From: Clostridiaceae bacterium
GTDB taxonomy: Bacteria; Bacillota; Clostridia; Lachnospirales; Lachnospiraceae
Length of the DNA: 64,000 bases
Assembly: GCA_902362725.1 (NCBI GenBank)
Contig: CABIXM010000003.1
Span: 124,001-188,000 of the forward strand
Reading direction: 5' to 3'
Part shown: piece by piece, positions 52,777 to 61,778 of the stretch
Position numbering within the stretch: the stretch's first letter is position 1
How the letters are laid out: the number at the start of each line of letters is the position of its first letter
The notes under the pieces: generated by a model
Seen by the model: the letters and a program-made list of their open reading frames with translations, nothing else
Databases searched by the model: none
What the model was told of the DNA's origin: nothing
Translations under genes and position numbers: made by a program

Positions 52777-52809
52777 AAAAAGGGACTGGCAAAACCGGTC
52801 CCTTTCTAC
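52777..52809 (+). terminator. terminator of the YtrA-type operon
   Basis: AAAGGGACTGG paired with CCGGTCCCTTT, one wobble, short A-rich loop, then CTACT. T run is short. Confidence 0.75.
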
Positions 52810-52856
52810 TATACTGAATATCGGACAAAAGTTGACATAAAAACAAAGGAGTTAGC

Positions 52857-53876
52857 ATGACCAGACGGCAGAAAAAAAGAACCTGGGTCTTCGCCGGAGT
52901 AATTTCCACGCTGCTTGGCGCGGGCGTTCTGATTGGCAGAGTCTATGCCCAGAGCCTGGAGCCTGCAGAGGCGGCAGCGGAAGCGGCGATCCCGGATGTG
53001 CTGGAGACGGAAGAGAAAGTATTGGAAGAGACAAAAGAAGAAGCGGAGGAACATCTGCCGGAGGACTGGAATCTGATTCTGGTCAATAAGACACACCCGA
53101 TTCCCGAAGATTATCAGGTGGAGCTGAAAAGCATTGGTAGCGGCCATCAGATTGACGCCCGGGCTTACGATGATTTTAAGGCCATGATTCAGGCTTCCCA
53201 AAACGACGGAGTGACCATCTATGTGACCTCATCCTACAGGGATCTGAACAAGCAGATTGCCCTGTATGAGAAGAAGACCGACTCCTACCTGCAGCAGGGC
53301 TATTCCCTGGAGGACGCCCTGTCGAAAGCGGGACAGGTGGTGGCGGTGCCGGGCACCAGCGAACATCATCTGGGGCTGGCTCTCGACATGGTTTCCTCAG
53401 AATACCGGAGACTGGACGAAAAACAGGAACAGACAAAGGGCTTTCAGTGGCTGAAGGAGCATAGCTGGGAATACGGCTTTATCCTGCGCTATCCCAACGG
53501 AAGCACGGATATCACGGGCATCATCTATGAACCCTGGCATTTCCGGTATGTGGGCCTGGAAGCGGCAAAGGAGATCTACGAAAGCGGCGTGACGCTGGAG
53601 GAGTACCTGGGCGCGAAGCCCGTGACCGAGGGCGAGGCTGTCACCTATGACTACAGGCCGGAGAAGAAGCGTAAGCAGGCTGCGACCTGGCAGAATACGG
53701 AGGCAGTGCCGTCAGCTGAGGAAGCGGCGGACGCAGAAGAGATGCCGGAATACGAGGAGGCGCCGGAGCCGGAAGAAGTACCGGAGCCGGAAGAGATACC
53801 AGTAGAGGAAGAAACGCCGGAGCCCTGTGAGGCTCCGGTGGAAGAAGAGATACCGGAGACAGGTGAAGGACTGTAA
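52857..53876 (+). CDS. D-Ala-D-Ala carboxypeptidase, VanY type
   Basis: 339 residues. Membrane anchor or signal 8-30; LAS metallopeptidase domain about 75-245, zinc ligands in SEHHLGLALD and EPWHFRYVG. It trims terminal D-Ala from wall stem peptides. The C-terminal 60 residues are a Pro/Glu repeat (EAPEPEEVPEPEEIPVEEE), low complexity, perhaps a wall spacer. Not part of a van cluster. The stop codon lies inside the terminator stem. Confidence 0.9.
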   Translation: MTRRQKKRTWVFAGVISTLLGAGVLIGRVYAQSLEPAEAAAEAAIPDVLETEEKVLEETKEEAEEHLPEDWNLILVNKTHPIPEDYQVELKSIGSGHQIDARAYDDFKAMIQASQNDGVTIYVTSSYRDLNKQIALYEKKTDSYLQQGYSLEDALSKAGQVVAVPGTSEHHLGLALDMVSSEYRRLDEKQEQTKGFQWLKEHSWEYGFILRYPNGSTDITGIIYEPWHFRYVGLEAAKEIYESGVTLEEYLGAKPVTEGEAVTYDYRPEKKRKQAATWQNTEAVPSAEEAADAEEMPEYEEAPEPEEVPEPEEIPVEEETPEPCEAPVEEEIPETGEGL

Positions 53877-53901
53877 ACAAAAATTTACAGTCCTTAATTT
53901 T
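53866..53901 (+). terminator. terminator overlapping the VanY-type stop codon
   Basis: A perfect 12-bp stem (53866-53877 with 53884-53895), loop CAAAAA, then AATTTTTTG. The stem includes the stop codon. Confidence 0.93.
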
Positions 53902-53924
53902 TTGTGAAATCAGGTTCCCGCCGG

Positions 53925-53953
53925 TTGGAAAGTATCAAAAAATATGATATCAT
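53925..53953 (+). promoter_or_regulatory. promoter of the cardiolipin synthase gene
   Basis: TTGGAA, 17-nt spacer, TATCAT, about 30 nt before the start codon. Confidence 0.65.
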
Positions 53954-53983
53954 AGATCGGTACGAAAGAGAGGGGACAAAAGT

Positions 53984-55516
53984 ATGAAGAAGATTCTGGG
54001 AAAGCTGCTGAACCGGATTGTGATATTCGGCATCCTTCTGGCTGTTCAGCTGGGATGGTTTCTGCTGACTTTTACAAAGCTGGTTCATTATTCCACGGGC
54101 CTGTCCCTGGTTTTCCGGGTCATAAGTATCCTGGCAGTGCTGTGGATCATCAATACCGAGGACAACCCGGCTTACAAGATTGCGTGGATCATCCTGATTC
54201 TGGTAGTGCCGCTTCTGGGCGGCCTGTTTTATGTGGCAGTGGGCCACAAGCGTCCGGGAAAGGGCATGCGGAAGAGGTTGGACGCGGAGCGGAAGCGTAC
54301 GGAAGGGGAGCTTAAGCAGCAGGAAGAAGTCATGGGACGGCTTGGCGAGATGGATCAGGGAACGAAAGGCGAGTCCTATTATTTGGCCGAAACCGGCGGC
54401 TATCCGGTCTGGGATCATACTTCAGCGACTTATTATAAAATCGGAGAGGAGTATTACGCCTCTCTTCTGGATGAATTAAAAAAAGCGGAACACTTTATTT
54501 TCATGGAGTTCTTCATCGTAGGCGAGGGCAAGATGTGGAACAGTATTCTAAAGGTTCTGGAGGAGAAGGCTGCGGCCGGCGTGGATGTGCGATTTATCTA
54601 CGATGACCTTGGCTGTGTATCCCTGCTTCCGCCCGCCTACAGTCTGATTCTGGAATCCAAAGGTATCAAGAGTTTTGCGTTTAATCCATTTATTCCATTA
54701 TGGTCGTTAGTAATGAATAACCGTGACCATCGGAAGATAGTGGTTATCGACGGTCATACGGCTTTCAGCGGCGGCGTGAACCTGGCCGACGAGTACATCA
54801 ACGAAAAGGTGCGCTTCGGCCACTGGAAGGACACGGGCTTTATGCTGAAGGGCGAGGCAGTCTGGAACTATACGGTCATGTTCCTGCGGATGTGGAACGC
54901 CCATCGGCATACAGATGCGGACTATGAGGCTTTCCGTCCTCATGTGTGGCATCCGGAAGCCTTTGAGGGCCAGGGCTTTATACAGCCTTACAGCGATTCT
55001 CCCCTGGACGACGAGCGTCTGGGTGAAAATGTGTATCTGAATATTCTGAACCGCGCAAAGGATTATGTGTATATCTTCACGCCTTATCTGATCGTGGATC
55101 ACGAGATGCAGACGGCCCTCTGTCTGGCGGCCAAACGGGGAGTGGATGTGCGGATCATGACGCCTGGCATTCCGGACAAGAAGACTATCTTCCAGCTGAC
55201 CCGTTCCTATTATCCGGTGCTTCTGAAGGCAGGCGTGCGGATCTACGAGTATACGCCGGGCTTCCTCCACGCCAAGTCCTTTGTCTGCGACGACGAGTCG
55301 GCTGTGGTGGGTACGATTAACATGGATTACCGGAGCCTGTATCTGCATTTTGAGTGCGGTACGTTCTTCTATCGGAATCCACTGGTGATGGACGTGAAGC
55401 GGGACAGCCTGGCTACCATGGAAAAGGGCAGGGAGATTACCCTGAGCGACACAAGACAGGGCTTCTTTGGAAGCCTGTTCTGCGCGGTACTCCGGGTATT
55501 TTCACCGCTTCTGTAA
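53984..55516 (+). CDS. cls: cardiolipin synthase
   Basis: 510 residues. Two N-terminal membrane helices (11-33, 40-60), then two phospholipase D HKD motifs: HRKIVVIDGHTAFSGG and HAKSFVCDDESAVVGT. It joins two phosphatidylglycerols to cardiolipin. Length fits ClsA/YwnE. RBS AGAGAGGGG. A CBS protein gene follows 23 bp later. Confidence 0.95.
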   Translation: MKKILGKLLNRIVIFGILLAVQLGWFLLTFTKLVHYSTGLSLVFRVISILAVLWIINTEDNPAYKIAWIILILVVPLLGGLFYVAVGHKRPGKGMRKRLDAERKRTEGELKQQEEVMGRLGEMDQGTKGESYYLAETGGYPVWDHTSATYYKIGEEYYASLLDELKKAEHFIFMEFFIVGEGKMWNSILKVLEEKAAAGVDVRFIYDDLGCVSLLPPAYSLILESKGIKSFAFNPFIPLWSLVMNNRDHRKIVVIDGHTAFSGGVNLADEYINEKVRFGHWKDTGFMLKGEAVWNYTVMFLRMWNAHRHTDADYEAFRPHVWHPEAFEGQGFIQPYSDSPLDDERLGENVYLNILNRAKDYVYIFTPYLIVDHEMQTALCLAAKRGVDVRIMTPGIPDKKTIFQLTRSYYPVLLKAGVRIYEYTPGFLHAKSFVCDDESAVVGTINMDYRSLYLHFECGTFFYRNPLVMDVKRDSLATMEKGREITLSDTRQGFFGSLFCAVLRVFSPLL

Positions 55517-55539
55517 CCGAGAAAGGGGTTTTATTACAA

Positions 55540-55959
55540 ATGAATATTTTATTTTTTCTGAAACCGAAGGCGGAGGTATCTTATCTCTACGAGGATTTTT
55601 CCATGCGGCAGGGGCTGGAGAAGCTGGAGCGCAGCGGCTACACAGCCATTCCGGTCATCAACCGCCATGGCGAGTACATCGGTATAATTACCGAGGGCGA
55701 TTTCCTCTGGGCCCTGAAAAATAAATTCGCGCTGGATCTGAAGCAGACCGAAGAGGTCCCGCTTACCAGTGTGAAGCGGCGGATGTGCTGTGAGCCCATT
55801 TCCATCGATTCCAATATGGAGGATCTGGTGACCAAGGCTATGAACCAGAACTTTGTACCGGTCATCGACGACAAGGGCATCTTTATCGGAATCGTGACGC
55901 GGAAAGATATCATTGAGTTCTGCTATAAGGCTTATGCCAAAACGGAACAGAACGTATAA
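55540..55959 (+). CDS. CBS domain protein
   Basis: 139 residues, two CBS repeats: one with GYTAIPVINRHGEYIGIITEGDFL, the other with MNQNFVPVIDDKGIFIGIVTRKDI. These dimerise to bind adenine nucleotides. The N-terminal segment NILFFLKPKAEVSYLYED is usual for the small Firmicutes group with one CBS pair. Partner unknown. The next 225 bases hold no gene; they contain the leader of the decarboxylase operon. Confidence 0.9.
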   Translation: MNILFFLKPKAEVSYLYEDFSMRQGLEKLERSGYTAIPVINRHGEYIGIITEGDFLWALKNKFALDLKQTEEVPLTSVKRRMCCEPISIDSNMEDLVTKAMNQNFVPVIDDKGIFIGIVTRKDIIEFCYKAYAKTEQNV

Positions 55960-56184
55960 TATAGAAAATGTAGGAAAAGGAGTGGCGGTAGGTCATTCCT
56001 TTTTTCGCGAAGTGTATTTTATCTCGTTGATAGATCCATAACAACTTTTATGTAAAAAGTAAAATTTGTTGCATATTTTATATTGATTCTCTGTCCAATT
56101 TTTGCTAAAATTAATCCCGATATCGTTTTGTATCAATGGTAGTTTATACAATACACTATCAAATAAATATATGGAGGGCTGGAA

Positions 56185-57579
56185 ATGAGTAATACAGCAC
56201 AGAGCCCGGCAAGCAGAAGAATTGAGGGTCTGCTGGACGGGAACAGTTTTGTGGAAATCGGCGGACAGGTGACTGCCAGAAGTACTGACTTTAACCTGCA
56301 GCAGTCTAAGTGCCCGTCTGACGGAGTAGTTACCGGCTACGGTCTGATTGACGGTAATCTGGTTTACGTGTACAGCCAGGACGCTTCCGTACTGAACGGA
56401 ACCCTTGGCGAAATGCATGCGAAGAAGATTGTACGCCTGTACGAGATGGCATGTAAGATGGGAGCTCCGGTGATCGGTCTCATCGACTGCGCAGGCGTTC
56501 GTTTACAGGAGGGCGTGGACGCTCTGAACGCGTTCGGAGAGGTATATACCCAGCAGGCGCTGGCGTCCGGTGTTGTTCCGCAGATCACAGCAGTGTTCGG
56601 TCACTGCGGCGGCGGACTGGCTGTCGTACCGGGACTTTCTGATTTTACCTTTATGGAGGAGAAGGACGCGAAGCTTTTCGTGAACGCTCCGAACACCATC
56701 GCAGGCAACAACACCCAGAAGTGTGACAGCGCTTCTGCTAAATTTCAGGCAGAGGAAGCAGGCAGCGTCGATGCAGTCGCTGACGAGGCAGGTATCCTGG
56801 CTCAGATCCGCGCACTGGTTGCGATGCTTCCGGGCAACAATGAGGAAGAGGGCTGCTATTCTGACTGCGCGGACGATCTGAACCGCGTATGCGCAGAGCT
56901 TCAGGGCGTGGAGTATTCCGCATCCTACATCCTTTCCACCATTGCTGACGGCAAGGCTTTCTTTGAGACCAAGGCAGCTTACGCCAAGGATATGGTGACA
57001 GGCTTCATCCGTCTGAACGGCATGACCGTAGGCGCGGTAGCCAACGGAGAGCAGGAGATGACGGCACGCGGTGCTCAGAAGGCAGCAGAGTTCGTAGAGT
57101 TCTGTGACGCGTTCAATATCCCGGTTCTGACCATTACCAATGTAAAGGGCTTTAAGGCTTCCCTGTGCACCGAGCGCAATATCGGCAAGGCAGCGGCAAA
57201 GCTTACCTACGCATTCGCGAACGCGACCGTTCCGAAGGTGAATGTAATCGCAGGCGAGGCATTTGGCAGCGCTTACGTGATCATGAACAGCAAGGGCATC
57301 GGCGCGGATCTGGTATACGCATGGAAGGACGCGAAGGTCGGTATGATGGACGCATCCCTGGCAGCAAAGGTTATGTATGCGGACGCGGACGCTGAGACCC
57401 AGAAGGAGAAGGCGGCAGAGTACGCGGCTCTTCAGGACAGCGTAGACGCAGCGGCTGCACGCGGTTATGTGGACACCGTTATCGAGGCGCAGGATACCAG
57501 AAAGTATGTGATCGGCGCGTTTGAGATGTTATTTACCAAGAGAGAGGACCGTCCGGCGAAGAAACACGGAACTGTCTAA
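56185..57579 (+). CDS. mmdA: acyl-CoA carboxyltransferase subunit (MmdA / 12S type)
   Basis: 464 residues, two crotonase-like halves. Motifs GHCGGGLAVVPGLSDF and the second-half GEAFGSAYVIMNSKG supply the oxyanion holes. Somewhat shorter than MmdA/PccB (about 510). It moves carboxyl from methylmalonyl-, malonyl- or glutaconyl-CoA to biotin. The start has GGAGGGC. First gene of the Na+ pump cluster: OadG-like, biotin carrier and OadB genes follow within 40 bp each. Acyl specificity is not assigned. Confidence 0.88.
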   Translation: MSNTAQSPASRRIEGLLDGNSFVEIGGQVTARSTDFNLQQSKCPSDGVVTGYGLIDGNLVYVYSQDASVLNGTLGEMHAKKIVRLYEMACKMGAPVIGLIDCAGVRLQEGVDALNAFGEVYTQQALASGVVPQITAVFGHCGGGLAVVPGLSDFTFMEEKDAKLFVNAPNTIAGNNTQKCDSASAKFQAEEAGSVDAVADEAGILAQIRALVAMLPGNNEEEGCYSDCADDLNRVCAELQGVEYSASYILSTIADGKAFFETKAAYAKDMVTGFIRLNGMTVGAVANGEQEMTARGAQKAAEFVEFCDAFNIPVLTITNVKGFKASLCTERNIGKAAAKLTYAFANATVPKVNVIAGEAFGSAYVIMNSKGIGADLVYAWKDAKVGMMDASLAAKVMYADADAETQKEKAAEYAALQDSVDAAAARGYVDTVIEAQDTRKYVIGAFEMLFTKREDRPAKKHGTV

Positions 57580-57592
57580 GAGGAGTGAGAGT

Positions 57593-58411
57593 ATGAAACG
57601 AAGCTTGAAAAAATTATCGGCTCTGCTGCTCCTGATGGGACTTTTTGTACTGACCGGCTGCGCGGCCAAGGAGACTCTTCCGAACGAGGAAGTATACCAG
57701 GGCAAGCTCGACAGCTATGTGGAGATGCTGGCTGGTACAGATAAAGAAAGCCTGGATGCGAATCTGAGCAATCTTCAGGAGAATTATGATGATTTTGAGC
57801 AGCAGATAGCTCTGTATCCCTATATCGGCGGAACCGGACAGAAGTTTGATTTTACCGCAGACGCATACTTAAGCCTGCTGAAATCCTATGATGCCAACTT
57901 TGATGAGTTCGGCGACTTTGTAGGCCTGAAGGAATATGAGGGCGGCACCACCGACAAGGATGGCAATGTAACCTACACCGCTGTCTATGAGTTCACAGAT
58001 CATGACATGCGTCTGGCTCTGGAGTTTGATAAGGACAACATTATTACAACCGTAACCATGGACCCCATTTACAGCAAGGGTGAGATTGCCGAGAAGGCAG
58101 CCCTGAATACCCTGATCGGTATGGGCTCTGTATTTGCAGTACTGATTCTGCTTGCGTTTATCATTTCCCTGTTCCGGTACGTATCTGTATTTGAGAACCG
58201 TGGAAAGGCAAAGAAGGATACGGCAGAGAAGGTGGCAGCGCCCGCGTCGGCTCCTGCTCCTGTAGCACCCGCGGCACCTGCACCGGAAGATGACCTGCAG
58301 CTTATCGCTGTCATCACTGCGGCTATCGCGGCAGCAGAGGGTACATCCACCGATGGCTTTGTAGTGCGTTCTATCAGGCGCAGAAGCAACAACAAATGGA
58401 ATAAAGCATAG
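57593..58411 (+). CDS. OadG-like subunit fused to an N-terminal lipoprotein domain
   Basis: 272 residues. A lipobox LTGCAAKE gives a lipidated Cys at about residue 23; an extracellular domain runs to about 185; one membrane helix (VFAVLILLAFIISLF); then an Ala/Pro linker and a C-terminal segment EDDLQLIAVITAAIAAAEGTS typical of OadG tails that meet the biotin carrier or carboxyltransferase. OadG proteins are normally about 80-120 residues with one helix. ATG 57593 follows AGAGGAG; an open frame upstream overlaps mmdA. Confidence 0.82.
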   Translation: MKRSLKKLSALLLLMGLFVLTGCAAKETLPNEEVYQGKLDSYVEMLAGTDKESLDANLSNLQENYDDFEQQIALYPYIGGTGQKFDFTADAYLSLLKSYDANFDEFGDFVGLKEYEGGTTDKDGNVTYTAVYEFTDHDMRLALEFDKDNIITTVTMDPIYSKGEIAEKAALNTLIGMGSVFAVLILLAFIISLFRYVSVFENRGKAKKDTAEKVAAPASAPAPVAPAAPAPEDDLQLIAVITAAIAAAEGTSTDGFVVRSIRRRSNNKWNKA

Positions 58412-58442
58412 CGCATGCTCATATTTAGGAGGATTCATAGAG

Positions 58443-58814
58443 ATGAAAAATTATACAATTACCGTAAATGGCGTAGCTTATGATGTAGTCGTAGAAGAAA
58501 AAGGCGCAGGCGCAGCACCGGTAGCAGCAGCTCCCGCAGCGGCACCCGCAGCAGCTCCGGCACCGGCAGCAGCACCGAAGGCAGCAGCCGCAGCGGCGGG
58601 CTCTGTAGAGGTAAAGGCTTCCGTACCGGGTAAGGTACTGAAGGTAGAGGCAAGCGTCGGACAGGCCGTGAAGTCCGGAGACAGCATCGTTATTCTTGAG
58701 GCAATGAAGATGGAGATCCCGGTAGTAGCACCCCAGGACGGCACCGTAGCAGGCATCAACGTAAGCGTAGGCCAGGCTGTAGAGTCCGGAGATTTACTGG
58801 CATCCCTGAACTAA
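58443..58814 (+). CDS. biotin carboxyl carrier protein of the decarboxylase
   Basis: 123 residues. The N-terminal part is a short domain (NYTITVNGVAYDVVVEE), then an Ala/Pro hinge 30-55, then the biotinyl domain with EAMKMEIPV, Lys being the biotin site. It shuttles carboxybiotin between the carboxyltransferase(s) and the membrane OadB. The only biotin carrier in the cluster. Confidence 0.94.
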   Translation: MKNYTITVNGVAYDVVVEEKGAGAAPVAAAPAAAPAAAPAPAAAPKAAAAAAGSVEVKASVPGKVLKVEASVGQAVKSGDSIVILEAMKMEIPVVAPQDGTVAGINVSVGQAVESGDLLASLN

Positions 58815-58851
58815 TGGCATAGCCTTAAGAGAAATCAACGGAGGTTAAGAC

Positions 58852-60000
58852 ATGGGATACATTTTAGAAACCCTGGGAAACCTCATGCATCAGACCGCGT
58901 TTTTTAACCTGACCTGGGGAAATTACGTCATGGTCCTGGTGGCATGCGTGTTCCTGTATCTGGCTATCAAAAAAGAGTACGAGCCTCTTCTTCTGGTTCC
59001 GATCGCTTTTGGTATGCTTCTTGTAAATATATATCCGGATATTATCGCAAGTCCGGAGGAAACATCAAACGGAGTAGGCGGACTTCTGTACTACTTCTAT
59101 GTACTGGATGAGTGGTCTGTCCTGCCGTCCCTGATCTTCATGGGCGTCGGAGCCATGACCGACTTCGGTCCGCTGATTGCGAATCCGAAGAGCTTCCTTC
59201 TGGGAGCGGCAGCTCAGTTCGGTATTTTCGCAGCTTATCTGGGCGCTATGCTCATGGGCTTTTCCGACAAGGCGGCAGCGGCTATCTCCATCATCGGTGG
59301 AGCAGACGGCCCGACTTCCATCTTCCTGGCCGGAAAGCTGGAGCAGACCGCTTTGCTTGGACCCATTGCGGTAGCTGCTTATTCCTATATGTCTCTGGTT
59401 CCGATTATTCAGCCGCCTATCATGAAGCTGCTGACGACCGAGAAAGAACGTAAAATCAAGATGGAGCAGCTTCGCCCGGTATCTAAGCTGGAGAAGATCC
59501 TGTTCCCGATTATTGTAACCATCGTTGTCTGCCTGATTCTGCCGACCACCGCTCCGCTGGTAGGCGCCCTGATGCTGGGTAACCTGTTCCGCGAGTCCGG
59601 CGTGGTACGTCAGCTGATGGATACAGCGTCCAACGCCCTGATGTACATCGTTGTTATTCTGCTTGGTACCTCTGTAGGAGCGACCACCAGCGCAGAGGCA
59701 TTCCTGAATATCAGCACACTGAAGATCGTAGCCCTGGGTCTGATCGCCTTCGCATTCGGAACCGCAGCCGGCGTTCTTCTGGGCAAGGTTATGTGCGTAC
59801 TCAGCAAGGGTAAGATCAATCCGCTGATCGGTTCTGCCGGAGTATCCGCAGTGCCGATGGCAGCCCGTGTATCACAGAAGGTAGGAGCGGAAGCGGATCC
59901 GACCAACTTCCTGCTGATGCATGCCATGGGACCGAACGTAGCCGGAGTTATCGGTACGGCTGTAGCAGCCGGAACCTTTATGGCAATTTTTGGAATTTAA
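58852..60000 (+). CDS. oadB: sodium-translocating decarboxylase beta subunit
   Basis: 382 residues, about nine helices plus a reentrant. Family segments [14 protein letters not shown] (Na+-binding aspartate region) and [17 protein letters not shown] are intact. It decarboxylates carboxybiotin and pumps Na+ outward. Its stop codon is part of the first stem of a four-way junction. In an acetogen with Na+-dependent energy metabolism it would add to sodium motive force. Confidence 0.95.
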   Translation: MGYILETLGNLMHQTAFFNLTWGNYVMVLVACVFLYLAIKKEYEPLLLVPIAFGMLLVNIYPDIIASPEETSNGVGGLLYYFYVLDEWSVLPSLIFMGVGAMTDFGPLIANPKSFLLGAAAQFGIFAAYLGAMLMGFSDKAAAAISIIGGADGPTSIFLAGKLEQTALLGPIAVAAYSYMSLVPIIQPPIMKLLTTEKERKIKMEQLRPVSKLEKILFPIIVTIVVCLILPTTAPLVGALMLGNLFRESGVVRQLMDTASNALMYIVVILLGTSVGATTSAEAFLNISTLKIVALGLIAFAFGTAAGVLLGKVMCVLSKGKINPLIGSAGVSAVPMAARVSQKVGAEADPTNFLLMHAMGPNVAGVIGTAVAAGTFMAIFGI

Positions 60001-60118
60001 CCGAATCAAGTAAGTCCCCTGCTTCAATTGCGAAAAGCAATAAGCAATGGGGGGGACTTGCTTGTATCAGGAGGAGTGCAAACTCCTTCTGATAAACTGC
60101 GGAGCAGTTATTCGGTTA
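59998..60118 (+). other. perfect four-way junction element between oadB and the 5S gene
   Basis: P1 is a 9-bp closing stem (59998-60006 with 60110-60118). Inside lie three hairpins, end to end, without one unpaired base at the junction: HP1 60007-60064 (13 bp, then TGCTT/AAGCA and ATTGC/GCAAT), HP2 60065-60094 (12 bp, loop TGCAAA) and HP3 60095-60109 (6 bp, loop GGA). All pairs checked by eye: two wobbles. No T run follows. May form as RNA or as DNA cruciform. Confidence 0.85.
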
Positions 60119-60131
60119 TGAGCAAGTAGCG

Positions 60132-60224
60132 AAGCGGATTGCGAATATCCGCTTTAATGATGCCAGACTCAAAAAATCAGATGGCATTCGTGCCTGCACG
60201 ATAAGACATCTGACTTTGGGAGCC
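60132..60224 (+). other. two further hairpins before the 5S gene
   Basis: AAGCGGAT at 60132 pairs with ATCCGCTT at 60147. A second stem with a bulge runs from TCAGATG at about 60177 to CATCTGA at about 60213, closed by CGTGC/GCACG. These fill most of the rest of this 245-base gap, up to the binding site of the next gene; I see no promoter. Confidence 0.7.
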
Positions 60225-60245
60225 GTAATAATAGGAGGAACTATT

Positions 60246-61652
60246 ATGTCAGATATGAAACCGGTACAGATTACCGAGACTATACTGCGTGACGCACATC
60301 AGTCTCTGATTGCTACACGTATGTCCACAGAGCAGATGCTGCCCATCGTGGAAAAACTGGATCAGGTAGGCTACCATTCCCTGGAGTGCTGGGGAGGAGC
60401 TACCTTCGACGCATCCCTTCGTTTCCTGCATGAGGATCCCTGGGAGAGACTTCGTAAAATCAAAGACAAGGCAAAGAAAACTCCGCTGCAGATGCTGTTC
60501 CGTGGACAGAACATTCTGGGTTACCGTCCCTACGGCGACGACGTAGTAGAGTACTTTGTACAGAAATCTATCGCAAATGGTATCGATATTATCCGTATCT
60601 TTGACTGCCTGAACGATCTGCGTAACCTGCAGACAGCAGTAAAGGCTGCCAACAAAGAGAACGGCCATGCACAGGTAGCGTTGTCCTACACCCTGGGCGA
60701 CGCGTATACACTGGAATACTGGACCACCATGGCGAAGAACATCGAGGAGATGGGCGCGAACTCCATCTGTATCAAGGATATGGCCGGCCTGCTGCTTCCG
60801 TACAAGGCTACTGAGCTGGTTAAGGCACTGAAAGAGACCGTTAAGATTCCGATTCAGCTGCATACACACTATACCTCCGGCGTGGCTTCCATGACCTACT
60901 TAAAGGCAGTAGAGGCCGGCGTAGACGTCATCGACTGTGCCATGTCTCCCTTCGCTCTGGGAACTTCCCAGCCGGCAACTGAGGTTATGGTTGAAACCTT
61001 CAAGGGTACTCCCTACGATACAGGCTATGATCAGAAGCTTCTGGCTGAGATCGCAGACTACTTCCGTCCCATGCGTGACGAGGCTCTGGAGAGCGGCCTG
61101 CTGAACCCGAAGAACCTGGGCGTGAATATCAAGACCCTGCTGTATCAGGTACCGGGCGGTATGCTGTCCAACCTGACTTCCCAGCTGAAGGATCTGGGTG
61201 CTTCCGACAAGTACTACGAGGTACTGGAGGAGGTTCCGCGTGTACGTAAGGACTTCGGTGAGTGCCCGCTGGTAACTCCGTCCTCCCAGATTGTAGGTAC
61301 ACAGGCTGTTATGAACATAGTAGGCGGCGAGCGCTACAAGATGGTAACCAAGGAGTCCAAGGATCTGCTGTCCGGCCACTATGGCAAGACTGTAAAGCCC
61401 TTCAATCCGGAGGTTCAGAAGAAGTGTATCGGCGACGCCGAGGTGATCACCTGCCGTCCGGCAGACCTGGTTCCGAACGAATTAGAGACTCTGGAGAGCG
61501 AGATGAAGCAGTACGAGGAGCAGCCGGAGGACGTTCTGACCTACGCACTGTTCCCGCAGGTAGCGACCGACTTCTTCAAGTACAGAGACGCACAGCAGAA
61601 GAAGATGGACGCAACTGTTGCGGACACCGAGAATGGAGCATATCCGGTTTAA
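60246..61652 (+). CDS. pyruvate/oxaloacetate carboxyltransferase subunit (5S / PycB type)
   Basis: 468 residues, TIM barrel plus C-terminal domain. Starts TETILRDAHQSL; metal ligands lie in LRDAHQ and HTHYTSG, and the carboxylated Lys in ICIKDMAG. It has no biotinyl domain, unlike full OadA (about 590), so it depends on the separate carrier. It catalyses carboxyl transfer between oxaloacetate/pyruvate and biotin. With MmdA and the carrier it equals the three parts of transcarboxylase. ATG 60246 with AGGAGGAA. Confidence 0.92.
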   Translation: MSDMKPVQITETILRDAHQSLIATRMSTEQMLPIVEKLDQVGYHSLECWGGATFDASLRFLHEDPWERLRKIKDKAKKTPLQMLFRGQNILGYRPYGDDVVEYFVQKSIANGIDIIRIFDCLNDLRNLQTAVKAANKENGHAQVALSYTLGDAYTLEYWTTMAKNIEEMGANSICIKDMAGLLLPYKATELVKALKETVKIPIQLHTHYTSGVASMTYLKAVEAGVDVIDCAMSPFALGTSQPATEVMVETFKGTPYDTGYDQKLLAEIADYFRPMRDEALESGLLNPKNLGVNIKTLLYQVPGGMLSNLTSQLKDLGASDKYYEVLEEVPRVRKDFGECPLVTPSSQIVGTQAVMNIVGGERYKMVTKESKDLLSGHYGKTVKPFNPEVQKKCIGDAEVITCRPADLVPNELETLESEMKQYEEQPEDVLTYALFPQVATDFFKYRDAQQKKMDATVADTENGAYPV

Positions 61653-61694
61653 TCCGAATAACAGATTGCCGATAGGGCAAAAATGTGGTACACT

Positions 61695-61729
61695 AACAGC
61701 GTTGGCGGGTTTTTGCCAACGCTGTTTTT
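61695..61729 (+). terminator. terminator of the decarboxylase operon
   Basis: A perfect 12-bp stem (61695-61706 with 61715-61726) with five T residues spanning the end. Confidence 0.92.
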
Positions 61730-61778
61730 CGTATAATAGAAAATTTTTATTTTAAATGATCATAACAGGAGTTTGCGG

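Noticed and set aside
59998..60118. tRNA or tmRNA reading of the cloverleaf
   Set aside because: No anticodon-arm size, no T-loop sequence, no acceptor CCA and no unpaired junction bases; only the four-way shape is shared.
61666..61694. TTGCCG, 17 nt, TACACT promoter-like pair
   Set aside because: The start would fall in the terminator stem of the upstream operon, so any transcript would end at once; most likely chance.
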